A DNA stretch of 5,688 bases from a bacterium (GCA_021803845.1 JAJZLA010000126.1:1-5688), one strand, 5' to 3'; positions 1 through 5,688 are shown, counted from the first letter of the stretch. The notes: generated from the sequence alone by a model not told the origin. Translations and numbers: made by a program.

Positions 1-2
1 GC

Positions 3-326
3 AGGATACTTTATTTCTGGCACAGGGTCGGCAACGGCATCCTGACCCTGCTTTCCAATATATTTACCAACTTAAACCTGTCGGATATGGAAACCTGCTA
101 TAAAGTTTTTAAAAGCGATATAATAAAAAACATAAAAATAGAAGAAAACCGCTTCGGCTTCGAACCTGAAATAACCGCTAAAATTGCTAAAATAAAAGGC
201 GTACGCATTTACGAAGTCGGTATATCCTATTACGGCAGAACGTACGACGAAGGCAAAAAAATCGGCTTAAAGGACGGCTTCAGGGCGCTATACTGCATAA
301 TAAAATATAACGTTTTCGGGAAATAA
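3..326 (+). CDS. Polyprenol-phosphate sugar synthase, GT2 family (DPM1-like), C-terminal part
   Basis: This is the last 107 codons of a family 2 glycosyltransferase of the dolichol/undecaprenyl-phosphate sugar synthase type. Such enzymes transfer a sugar from a nucleotide donor to a polyprenyl phosphate at the cytoplasmic face of the inner membrane. The frame is open from base 3, and the reading before the first ATG (base 87) is clearly family-like: [12 protein letters not shown], then [19 protein letters not shown]. That ATG is therefore internal and the true start lies left of the window. Recognisable blocks are DMETCYKVF, the acidic [14 protein letters not shown] stretch, [18 protein letters not shown] and the closing [13 protein letters not shown], all typical of the C-terminal half of this GT2 subgroup. 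The catalytic DxD region is missing because of the edge. No C-terminal membrane segments are seen, so this is the short soluble type. The donor sugar cannot be told. The GT-C-like gene downstream is a plausible user of its product (inference). Confidence 0.92.
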   Translation, partial: RILYFWHRVGNGILTLLSNIFTNLNLSDMETCYKVFKSDIIKNIKIEENRFGFEPEITAKIAKIKGVRIYEVGISYYGRTYDEGKKIGLKDGFRALYCIIKYNVFGK

Positions 327-366
327 TTTACCGTAATAATTAGAATAAATTTTGTCCTCTCTTTAT
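327..366 (+). other. Short AT-rich intergenic gap, no clear signal
   Basis: This gap separates the GT2 stop from the ATG of the membrane protein. It contains a TAGAAT hexamer at 341-346, one mismatch from a consensus -10 box, but no matching -35 element and no Shine-Dalgarno sequence. There is no hairpin followed by a T run, so no terminator is evident and read-through from the GT2 gene is likely. A TTG at 352 in frame with the next gene could be an alternative start. Confidence 0.4.
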
Positions 367-2112
367 ATGTCAAAATCGACAAAAATAAATCGGCTGGTTA
401 TTAATGCTACGATTTTCATAGTATATATTTTAATTTCTCTGGCATACTTTGGTTTTCCGACGCTAAATTCTCCTCAAACTCGTTATGTAGGAATGAACGC
501 AGACCCTACTCTTTTTATATGGTTTATAGAATGGTGGCCGTTTGCGATTATTCATCATCTTAATCCGTTTGTAACGACTTATATGTGGGCTCCGGAAGGC
601 GTTAAAAATTTACTGTGGCTTAATGCCATACCGGGTCTTAGTATAATATTTTCTCCATTAACCGTTTTAATCGGGCCTGTTTTTACTTATAACATAATTG
701 CCTTATTAAGCCCTGCTTTATCCGCTTTTTTCGCATACATATTAATAAAATATATAACTAAAAATACCGCTGCATCGGCAATTTCTGCTTATATATACGG
801 ATTTTCAAGTTACATAATGTGGAATGCGGATTTAAATGTTCTTTTTATATGTTTAATTCCTTTACTGATTTATCTTTTTCTGCTTAAATATGACGATAAA
901 ATTAATAACGTGCTTTATATTATTATATCCGCCGCAATTTTAGCCCTTGAATTTTTAATATCGCCGGAAATTTACTTAATAATATTATTCATTGCTATTA
1001 TAAGTATATTAATTTATATCGTTTATCTTAAAAAAATTGAATACTTATCAAAATTTATAATAAATTCTTCTTATTTTATTTTAAGTTACGTTTTATCTAT
1101 CGCGTTGATTAGTCCTTTTTTGTTTATAATGTTGGAGTCGGTATCAAAATCTCCAAAATATCCAATGAATCCGATAAGTTGTAGTACTTACGCAATAAAT
1201 TTTATTTTACCGGCGCCGGTAATTCTTTTCGGCGGCAAACTTTTTTATGAAATTTTTCATTTTCATATAAGAGAAACCGCATCCTATATTGGTTTACCTA
1301 TTTTTATCATGCTTATATTGTTTGCGTACGAACAATGGAAGAAAAAATCAAAGTTTTTTACCGGAAAATATCTGCTGACCTTACTGTCCGTGATATTAAT
1401 TTTTTCGCTTGGACCTTTTCTGCATTTAAACGGAAACAATACAAATATACCTCTTCCATGGTATATTTTTTATAAAATGCCATTAATAGGCAAGGCGATT
1501 CCGATAAGATTTATGTTATTTGCATTTCTAATTTTAAGTATTATAGCCGGACTGTGGATTTCTTCTCCTAATAGCAGTTCCACTATAAATAAGACGACAA
1601 AATATACTATTTTATTTTTAGCGATAATTTCTTTTATTCCAACCCAGTATTATTTTGATTCTAACTCTCATATGCCGCGTTTTTTTTATAAAAAAGAATA
1701 TAAACGCTATATAAAGGAAAATTCAAATGTTCTAATTATTCCTTTTTCTAACTCCGGTTATAGCCTTGTATATCAAGCTTACACTAAAAACTATTTAAAA
1801 CTTGCAGGGGGCTATAACGATATTACCTTTATTCCTTCTTCATATTCCAATAGTTTAATTTTTAAACATTTGACATATAATAAAAAATTCCGCAAAATAA
1901 ATTTAAAGAAAAATTTAAAAACCGCAAATTTATTTAAAAAATTTTTACTTTACCATAAAATAAACTATATACTAGTCGTTAGAGGCCGAGACGCATACAT
2001 TCCGGGATACGGTTCATATCATCCTTTTAAAAGATTTAAAAATATCCTTAATACTCTAAATATCAAACCCGTTAAAAAAGGCGGCATATTATTATATAAA
2101 ATAATAAAGTAA
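367..2112 (+). CDS. Multi-pass membrane protein, probable GT-C-type glycosyltransferase
   Basis: This is an integral membrane protein of 581 residues from the ATG at 367; an in-frame TTG at 352 would add five residues, and neither start has a good ribosome site. After one N-terminal hydrophobic helix (about 12-30) comes a presumed periplasmic loop with NADPTLFIWFIEWW (D46), then NPF (66-68) and WAPEG (74-78). An acidic residue in the first outside loop is the expected catalytic position of GT-C enzymes, which use polyprenyl-phosphate sugars. About ten to twelve further hydrophobic segments follow up to about residue 425. A loop near 362-383 with PLPWYIFYKMP and IPIRF resembles sugar/lipid-binding loops of this group. 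The C-terminal 150 residues are mostly soluble, with a strand-like LIIPFSNSGYSLVYQA (456-471) and LAGGY (479-483), which I recall from large bacterial membrane proteins of unknown specificity. Codons are strongly A/T-biased, partly because Ile, Leu, Phe, Lys and Asn dominate. The GT2 neighbour could supply its donor. The CDS is certain; the enzymatic role is inferred from topology and motifs. Confidence 0.85.
   Translation: MSKSTKINRLVINATIFIVYILISLAYFGFPTLNSPQTRYVGMNADPTLFIWFIEWWPFAIIHHLNPFVTTYMWAPEGVKNLLWLNAIPGLSIIFSPLTVLIGPVFTYNIIALLSPALSAFFAYILIKYITKNTAASAISAYIYGFSSYIMWNADLNVLFICLIPLLIYLFLLKYDDKINNVLYIIISAAILALEFLISPEIYLIILFIAIISILIYIVYLKKIEYLSKFIINSSYFILSYVLSIALISPFLFIMLESVSKSPKYPMNPISCSTYAINFILPAPVILFGGKLFYEIFHFHIRETASYIGLPIFIMLILFAYEQWKKKSKFFTGKYLLTLLSVILIFSLGPFLHLNGNNTNIPLPWYIFYKMPLIGKAIPIRFMLFAFLILSIIAGLWISSPNSSSTINKTTKYTILFLAIISFIPTQYYFDSNSHMPRFFYKKEYKRYIKENSNVLIIPFSNSGYSLVYQAYTKNYLKLAGGYNDITFIPSSYSNSLIFKHLTYNKKFRKINLKKNLKTANLFKKFLLYHKINYILVVRGRDAYIPGYGSYHPFKRFKNILNTLNIKPVKKGGILLYKIIK
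1207..1222. repeat. 16-bp perfect GC-rich palindrome inside the membrane-protein gene
   Basis: TTACCGGCGCCGGTAA is a perfect palindrome with no spacer, in an otherwise very A/T-rich gene. It reads as Leu-Pro-Ala-Pro-Val (residues 281-285), so the protein sequence also explains it. A palindrome this long is expected roughly once per ten windows of this size by chance, so a protein-binding or restriction-site role is only a possibility. Confidence 0.6.
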
Positions 2113-2114
2113 GC

Positions 2115-3305
2115 ATGAACAGTAAAAAAATAAACGATTTGTTTTTGAAGTTTATTAAATTGCTTCCTATTGGAATTATATTGCGCATTTTAAACTTTAA
2201 GAAAAATAAAAAACGGCCGTTACCGCCGCAATACCTCCCTTCGCAAATTCAAAAGATTTTATTGATTAAATTGGAAGGCATGGGCGATTCGGTTTACCTG
2301 CTCGAAATAATACAAAGGCTTTTAGAAAACTATTCTTCGCTTAAAATAGACGTTTTAACGACCGGAGGTAATCCTGTATTTCCGCTTTTTAAAGACTCGT
2401 TCAATAAATCATATAAATCAAGATACGGTGTAAAAGTTCTTAAGCCTTTAAGTCCCGCAAGCTACTATAAAACCGTAAAGGACATTAAAAAAGAAAATTA
2501 CGATATCATACTGGACTTTACGGGAATGCCGGTAAATATCCCCTTAATGCTTTTATTTGTCCAATCTTATAAAGCCGGATTCGATATGTTGGATTTAAGA
2601 AAAAAAAGCTACGATTATGTCACGGGTATAGATAACAATATTCATATATTCGACAACTATTTAAAACTCGTCAAGCCTTTTTTTTCTGTTTCTGAAGAAA
2701 AAAAATTCACTATAAATTTCAATATCGGCATAACTGAAATTACGCCTTTAGCCGACGCAAAAACGGATAACGGCAATTTCATCAACCTCGTTCTGTCGAG
2801 CAGCGGCGGCGGCAATATGGACAGAAGACTTCCGTTTGAAAACTCTGCCGTTTTAATTAATCTGTTAATAAAAAATTTCCCCGGATATAAAATAAACCTG
2901 CTCGGAGGCCCGACGGACTATCCTTATCTTGAAAGTTTATGCGGCGGATTAGATGTTAAAGATAAAATAATAGTTTCGGTAAAAAAAACTAAGAACATAC
3001 CCGAAGCGGCTGAACTGCTTAAAAATTCGTATTTTAACATATCTATAGATTCCGGCCTTATGCATATATCGTCTTTAGTCAATCCAAATACTTACTGTCT
3101 TTTTGGATATTCAAGCCCTTTAAATTCTTTGCCGTTTAACAATATAGGTTATTTTGCGGCAGATATAGACTGCGCTCCATGCTCGTTTTATAAAATAAGC
3201 GGATGTAAAACCTTGAAATGTATGAAAAAAATAGACCCTAAGAAGATAATAGGCGATTTACTTACTTGGTCTTCGCTTCGAACCAAACAATCGCTCAATA
3301 GCTAA
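2115..3305 (+). CDS. GT9 family glycosyltransferase (heptosyltransferase-like), first of three
   Basis: This 396-residue protein belongs to the ADP-heptose:LPS heptosyltransferase family (GT9), two Rossmann domains of GT-B fold acting at the cytoplasmic face of the inner membrane. The N-domain opens at IQKILLIKLEGMGDSVYLLE; D58 in GMGD matches the catalytic aspartate of WaaC-type enzymes. The C-domain has LLGGPTDYP (262-270), the ISIDSGLMHISSL donor-site motif (D312, H317), and a cysteine cluster C353, C356, C364, C369-Met common in the family. The segment before the fold (1-45) is basic and hydrophobic and absent from classical WaaC/WaaF, which begin almost at the first strand. The usual KxW-P-x-x-x-FA motif at the start of the C-domain reads DRRLPFENSAVL (236-247): the Lys and Trp are Arg and Leu, so donor preference may differ. 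The ATG lies two bases after the upstream stop, which implies co-translation; no Shine-Dalgarno is visible. Four 8-base A or T runs lie in the gene, with the frame intact. Substrate is unknown. Confidence 0.9.
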   Translation: MNSKKINDLFLKFIKLLPIGIILRILNFKKNKKRPLPPQYLPSQIQKILLIKLEGMGDSVYLLEIIQRLLENYSSLKIDVLTTGGNPVFPLFKDSFNKSYKSRYGVKVLKPLSPASYYKTVKDIKKENYDIILDFTGMPVNIPLMLLFVQSYKAGFDMLDLRKKSYDYVTGIDNNIHIFDNYLKLVKPFFSVSEEKKFTINFNIGITEITPLADAKTDNGNFINLVLSSSGGGNMDRRLPFENSAVLINLLIKNFPGYKINLLGGPTDYPYLESLCGGLDVKDKIIVSVKKTKNIPEAAELLKNSYFNISIDSGLMHISSLVNPNTYCLFGYSSPLNSLPFNNIGYFAADIDCAPCSFYKISGCKTLKCMKKIDPKKIIGDLLTWSSLRTKQSLNS

Positions 3306-3306
3306 G

Positions 3307-3346
3307 TTCATTAAATTAAAAATTAAATTAAATATAATATGATAAT
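3307..3346 (+). promoter_or_regulatory. Possible promoter for the second GT9 gene, giving a near-leaderless transcript
   Basis: A perfect -10 hexamer TATAAT lies at 3333-3338. Transcription would then be expected to begin around 3345-3347, which is at the ATG (3347) itself. No -35 consensus is seen at the right distance (the base run there is ATTAAA), though the upstream A/T repeats could compensate. No Shine-Dalgarno precedes the start, which fits a leaderless message. In DNA this A/T-rich a TATAAT match is common by chance, so this is tentative. Confidence 0.3.
3310..3332 (+). repeat. Two 11-bp direct repeats in the AT-only gap between the GT9 genes
   Basis: ATTAAATTAAA occurs at 3310-3320 and again, identically, at 3322-3332, with a single A between, giving a 12-base period or about one DNA helical turn. 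The low sequence complexity makes chance or slippage likely, but the position directly before a TATAAT box would also suit an A/T-rich UP-type promoter element. Confidence 0.7.
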
Positions 3347-4657
3347 ATGGAATTAGAAAAAATAAAATCTATAAGAAAGTCTGAAATTGAAAAGCTTGCC
3401 GCCTCGCCTCTTAAAAGAAAGCTGAAGAAAATCGTTTATCTTTTAAAATACGGCATGCCGTTAGGCAAATTTATTAAATATGCTTTTTCCTACTTATTCA
3501 TAATACCTATCGCAAAAATAAAAACCAATTTAAAAAGCAAACCGATTAAAAAGAAATACTTTGAAAACGGAACGAACGATACATGTTATATAGCCGTCAA
3601 CATCGGCAACGCCGGCATAGGCGACGCTATCGTGGCGATAAGATTTTTAAGGGATTTTACCAGCTTCGTAACTAAAGGCACGAACGGACATTTAGTCTTC
3701 GACGTTTTCTACAGGTCGCCCGACTCCATAAAGTTTATTACGGCGGCTCTGCCTAACGTCAGAAGTGTTTTAAACCTGCCCGATTATACGCTTATGCGCA
3801 AATTTTACGATATAGACTTAAAATTAAATACTTTTTTCATTAAAGAAGAAATTAATGATAATGAATTAAGCCGCAAAAAAATATCGGAAAAATTTCCGTC
3901 TATTTTAAAAATTACCGAAAACATTAAAACCAACCGGTCATCTCTCGAAAAATATATTAAAACCCGTCCTTTCAGCGAAGGCATATTATCTGACGCCGTA
4001 ACTGCTATGGGACTTTCACGCGCGGTTTACCTTAATAATACTGCCGGAATAGCAACCCCTGCCGACACGCTTAAAATAAATATCGATATATATTCGCTAC
4101 CGACGATAACGGCAAAATTTAATTTGCAAGGCGTCAAATTTATCACCGTCCACGACGGATGGGACGAAAACACTAAAACAAAAACCGGCTCGTCGACGAA
4201 ATCTTATCCGCCCCAAAAATGGCAGGAACTTGTAAATATGCTTAAGCATGAATGCCCCGACTATACGGTCGTTCAGCTCGGCGGCCTCGGCAACGGCTCC
4301 GACATTACAGGCATCGACTTAAACTTAAGGGGGAAAACGACCCTGAAGGAAGCCGCCTCTCTTCTTGCGGTATCTTCCCTGCATATCGACACAGACTCAG
4401 GACTCGTGCATATCGCCGTTTCACTTGGAACTCCATGCGCCGTTCTTTACGGTCCAACTAATGCCGACTACTGTTCTTATTCACGGTTTCCAAACTATAT
4501 AACCGTCACCCAAAGCTTGTGCGGAAACTGCTGGTGGAGCACCGACGACTGGATGGAAAACTGTCCAAGAGGGCTTAACGCTCCAGAATGCATGAATTCA
4601 ATTGAACCTATAGATATAATAAAGAGTATAAACGAAATGCAAATATTAGACAAATGA
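3347..4657 (+). CDS. GT9 family glycosyltransferase, long form, second of three
   Basis: This 436-residue protein is another heptosyltransferase-family (GT9) enzyme of GT-B fold, longer than WaaC or WaaF (about 320-350). It opens with a Lys-rich, partly hydrophobic segment (1-77) containing FSYLFIIPIAKIK, likely a membrane-surface anchor. The catalytic N-domain begins at CYIAVNIGNAGIGDAIVAIR, with D93 in the GIGD motif. A long, charged middle (about 160-255) links the domains. The C-domain starts near 263 (VKFITVHDGWDE) and holds TKSYPPQKWQEL (284-295), the KxY/W-P...W motif, then VVQLGGLGNG (308-317), HIDTDSGLVHIA (346-357; D350, H355) and GTPCAVLYGPT. A cysteine cluster C392, C395, C406, C415-Met closes the domain, as in the first GT9 protein. 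It is only distantly similar to its two GT9 neighbours, so the set is unlikely to be recent duplicates. The ATG at 3347 was chosen because it follows the gap directly and no earlier in-frame start is evident; no Shine-Dalgarno is seen. Heptose or another nucleotide sugar could be the donor. Confidence 0.9.
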   Translation: MELEKIKSIRKSEIEKLAASPLKRKLKKIVYLLKYGMPLGKFIKYAFSYLFIIPIAKIKTNLKSKPIKKKYFENGTNDTCYIAVNIGNAGIGDAIVAIRFLRDFTSFVTKGTNGHLVFDVFYRSPDSIKFITAALPNVRSVLNLPDYTLMRKFYDIDLKLNTFFIKEEINDNELSRKKISEKFPSILKITENIKTNRSSLEKYIKTRPFSEGILSDAVTAMGLSRAVYLNNTAGIATPADTLKINIDIYSLPTITAKFNLQGVKFITVHDGWDENTKTKTGSSTKSYPPQKWQELVNMLKHECPDYTVVQLGGLGNGSDITGIDLNLRGKTTLKEAASLLAVSSLHIDTDSGLVHIAVSLGTPCAVLYGPTNADYCSYSRFPNYITVTQSLCGNCWWSTDDWMENCPRGLNAPECMNSIEPIDIIKSINEMQILDK

Positions 4658-4659
4658 TG
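4654..4659 (+). promoter_or_regulatory. ATGATG stop/start overlap coupling the second and third GT9 genes
   Basis: The TGA stop of the second GT9 gene (4655-4657) is embedded in ATGATG, which offers two adjacent in-frame starts for the third gene (4654 and 4657). No Shine-Dalgarno sequence lies just upstream. Such an arrangement usually means that ribosomes finishing one gene re-initiate on the next, keeping the two proteins in step. Confidence 0.65.
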
Positions 4660-5688
4660 TTAAGACAAAAAATAAATAAAATAAAAAGGCGCTCATATAA
4701 ATTATACAACAAGCTGTTTATATACCTGCCGGTCGATATACTGATTTATTTTCGCAATCTTTTACGCGGCGTACGCGGCGTTTTTCGTTCAGAACGTTCC
4801 ACTCCTGCTGAAAAGCAAGAAAAGCGTGTCATAATATTCCGGCACGACGGCATAGGCGATTACGTACTGTTCAGAAACTTTCTCGAAGTATTAAAAAAAA
4901 GCCCCCGATTTGCCGGCTATAAAATAACGCTCCTCGGCAATGCCGCATGGAAAGACCTTGCGGAATTTTTGGATAAAGACTATATAGACAAATTTATCTG
5001 GCTCGACAAAAAAAGTTTTACGGTAGATTTCTTTTACAGATACAAAAAATTCAAGGAAATAACCGCCGTTAAATACGACATCCTTATTCATCCTTTCAGC
5101 AGGGAATTTTTTAACGCCGATAACGATTTAGCTTTTCTTATAAAAGCCGACAAGAAAATCGGAAGTATCAGGCTCCCCCGCTTTACAAAACCGTATAAAA
5201 ATAAAATCCTCAAAAAAATTTATAACGAATTAATCCCAGACGTCGAAAACGTCCGGTTTGAATTTTATAAAAATAAAAATTTCTTTGAAAAACTGCTTTC
5301 TGAAACCGCAGCCGAAAAAATAAGCGCCGAAATAAGTTTAAACAGACCTTTTATAAATCTGCCGGCGCGTCAGGCGGCGACTACTGTCTCTGCCGCTCCT
5401 GCCCCTGTCTCCGCCGCCGACTCAGCTCCAACCCCTGCTCTTTCCGGCATTGCCGATTTAAAATCAAAACTTGGAATTTCCTCTCCTTACGCCGCGTTTT
5501 TTATCGGCGCAAGCGTTAAGCACAGAAAATGGCCGCCCGAATACTTTGCCGAAACCGCCCGCTATCTGCATATTAAATACGGCTTTCACATAGTCTTGTG
5601 CGGCGGAAAAAGCGAATTAAACGACGCCGCCGAATTTAAAAAACATTTTCCGTCCGACCTTGCAGACAACGCCTCGTTTACCGACGCC
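4654..5688 (+). CDS. GT9 family glycosyltransferase with Ala/Pro linker, third of three, 3' end missing
   Basis: The frame is open from the ATG at 4654 (or 4657) to the right edge, 345 codons, with no stop. Residues 1-57 form a basic, partly hydrophobic lead with KLFIYLPVDILIYFRN. The GT9 N-domain starts at KRVIIFRHDGIGDYVLFRNF; D69 is the catalytic-type aspartate of the GIGD motif. Further family-like stretches are ITLLGNAAWKDLAE and YDILIHPFSREFF. A flexible Ala/Pro/Ser-rich linker (about 238-265) separates the domains, an unusual insertion for GT9. The C-domain begins with YAAFFIGASVKHRKWPPEYF, with the canonical Lys-Trp-Pro motif (K292, W293), then IVLCGGKSE. The DSG-x-x-H donor motif and cysteine cluster found in the neighbours should lie beyond the edge, about 100 codons on. 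Codon use is richer in GCC, GGC and GAC than in the membrane-protein gene. It overlaps the previous gene and is presumably co-translated. Family assignment is firm; the sugar is unknown. Confidence 0.9.
   Translation, partial: MMLRQKINKIKRRSYKLYNKLFIYLPVDILIYFRNLLRGVRGVFRSERSTPAEKQEKRVIIFRHDGIGDYVLFRNFLEVLKKSPRFAGYKITLLGNAAWKDLAEFLDKDYIDKFIWLDKKSFTVDFFYRYKKFKEITAVKYDILIHPFSREFFNADNDLAFLIKADKKIGSIRLPRFTKPYKNKILKKIYNELIPDVENVRFEFYKNKNFFEKLLSETAAEKISAEISLNRPFINLPARQAATTVSAAPAPVSAADSAPTPALSGIADLKSKLGISSPYAAFFIGASVKHRKWPPEYFAETARYLHIKYGFHIVLCGGKSELNDAAEFKKHFPSDLADNASFTDA
4765..4782 (+). repeat. 9-bp tandem repeat encoding Arg-Gly-Val twice
   Basis: CGCGGCGTA is followed at once by CGCGGCGTT, giving Arg-Gly-Val-Arg-Gly-Val in the basic N-terminal lead of the third GT9 protein. 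The unit is a whole number of codons, so copy changes would leave the frame intact and only lengthen the lead. Confidence 0.6.
5384..5417 (+). repeat. Imperfect 21-bp-period duplication in the linker of the third GT9 gene
   Basis: The 13-base stretch at 5384-5396 (CTGTCTCTGCCGC) recurs at 5405-5417 with one change. The 21-base period equals seven codons and gives Val-Ser-Ala-Ala at residues 245-248 and 252-255. The surrounding linker is G+C-rich against an A/T-rich background, which fits growth by in-frame tandem duplication. Confidence 0.6.

Noticed and set aside
87..326. A separate small protein of 79 residues starting at the first ATG
   Set aside because: Family-typical GT2 sequence continues upstream of this ATG in the same frame to the window edge, so the ATG is internal.
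1679..1696. T8 followed closely by A6 as a possible terminator or frameshift site
   Set aside because: The run sits in mid-gene with the frame continuing into the conserved C-terminal part, and encodes Phe-Phe-Tyr-Lys-Lys without any frame break.
4326..4346. GGGG...CCCT stem-like pairing resembling a terminator
   Set aside because: It lies inside the second GT9 gene, the stem is short and no T run follows.
4252..4461. A 69-codon + strand frame rich in Arg, Leu and Ser
   Set aside because: It lies wholly inside the well-supported second GT9 gene in another frame, and its Arg-rich, low-order composition is typical of an out-of-frame reading of GGC/GAC-rich codons.
4891..5091. A 66-codon - strand frame
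   Set aside because: It is antisense to the third GT9 gene, whose frame has clear family motifs; the antisense protein resembles nothing and has no independent start signals.
1..5688. Mobile elements, CRISPR arrays, tRNA or rRNA genes
   Set aside because: No transposase-like frame, terminal inverted repeats, regularly spaced repeats or RNA-gene signatures were found; nearly every base is accounted for by the five coding regions.

Overview
The window looks like part of a cell-surface glycan (lipopolysaccharide or similar polysaccharide) gene cluster from an AT-rich, probably Gram-negative bacterium. The Gram-negative reading rests on three adjacent GT9 (ADP-heptose:LPS heptosyltransferase family) genes, since that family is characteristic of LPS synthesis. 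No rRNA, tRNA or marker gene is present, so I do not assign a phylum. All five genes lie on the + strand in one tight array, with gaps of about 40, 2 and 41 bases and one 4-base overlap.

Layout. Positions 3-326 hold the C-terminal third of a polyprenol-phosphate sugar synthase of family GT2 (DPM1-like), cut by the left edge. Positions 367-2112 hold a large multi-pass membrane protein with the architecture of a GT-C glycosyltransferase. Positions 2115-3305 hold a first GT9 protein. A 41-base, almost pure A/T gap follows, with an 11-base direct repeat and a TATAAT box. Positions 3347-4657 hold a second, longer GT9 protein. Positions 4654-5688 hold a third GT9 gene that overlaps the second at ATGATG and runs off the right edge; it carries an Ala/Pro-rich linker between its two domains.

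How the genes may work together (inference). The GT2 enzyme would charge a lipid carrier with a sugar on the cytoplasmic side. The GT-C-like protein could use that lipid-linked sugar on the periplasmic side. The three GT9 enzymes would add sugars (heptose or another nucleotide-activated sugar) to a growing core or glycan at the cytoplasmic face. All three GT9 proteins have an extra basic and hydrophobic N-terminal segment before the catalytic Rossmann fold, which may hold them at the inner membrane. The sugars and acceptors cannot be read from the sequence.

Base composition is uneven. The GT-C-like gene is very A/T-rich with many TTA, ATA and TTT codons. The third GT9 gene uses many GCC, GGC and GAC codons, and its linker is clearly G+C-rich. 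None of the start codons has a convincing Shine-Dalgarno sequence. I found no mobile element, CRISPR array, RNA gene or clear terminator, and nothing that demands a wholly new kind of system. The most unusual points are the three tandem divergent GT9 genes with N-terminal extensions, the altered sugar-binding motif in the first one, and the expanding linker in the third.
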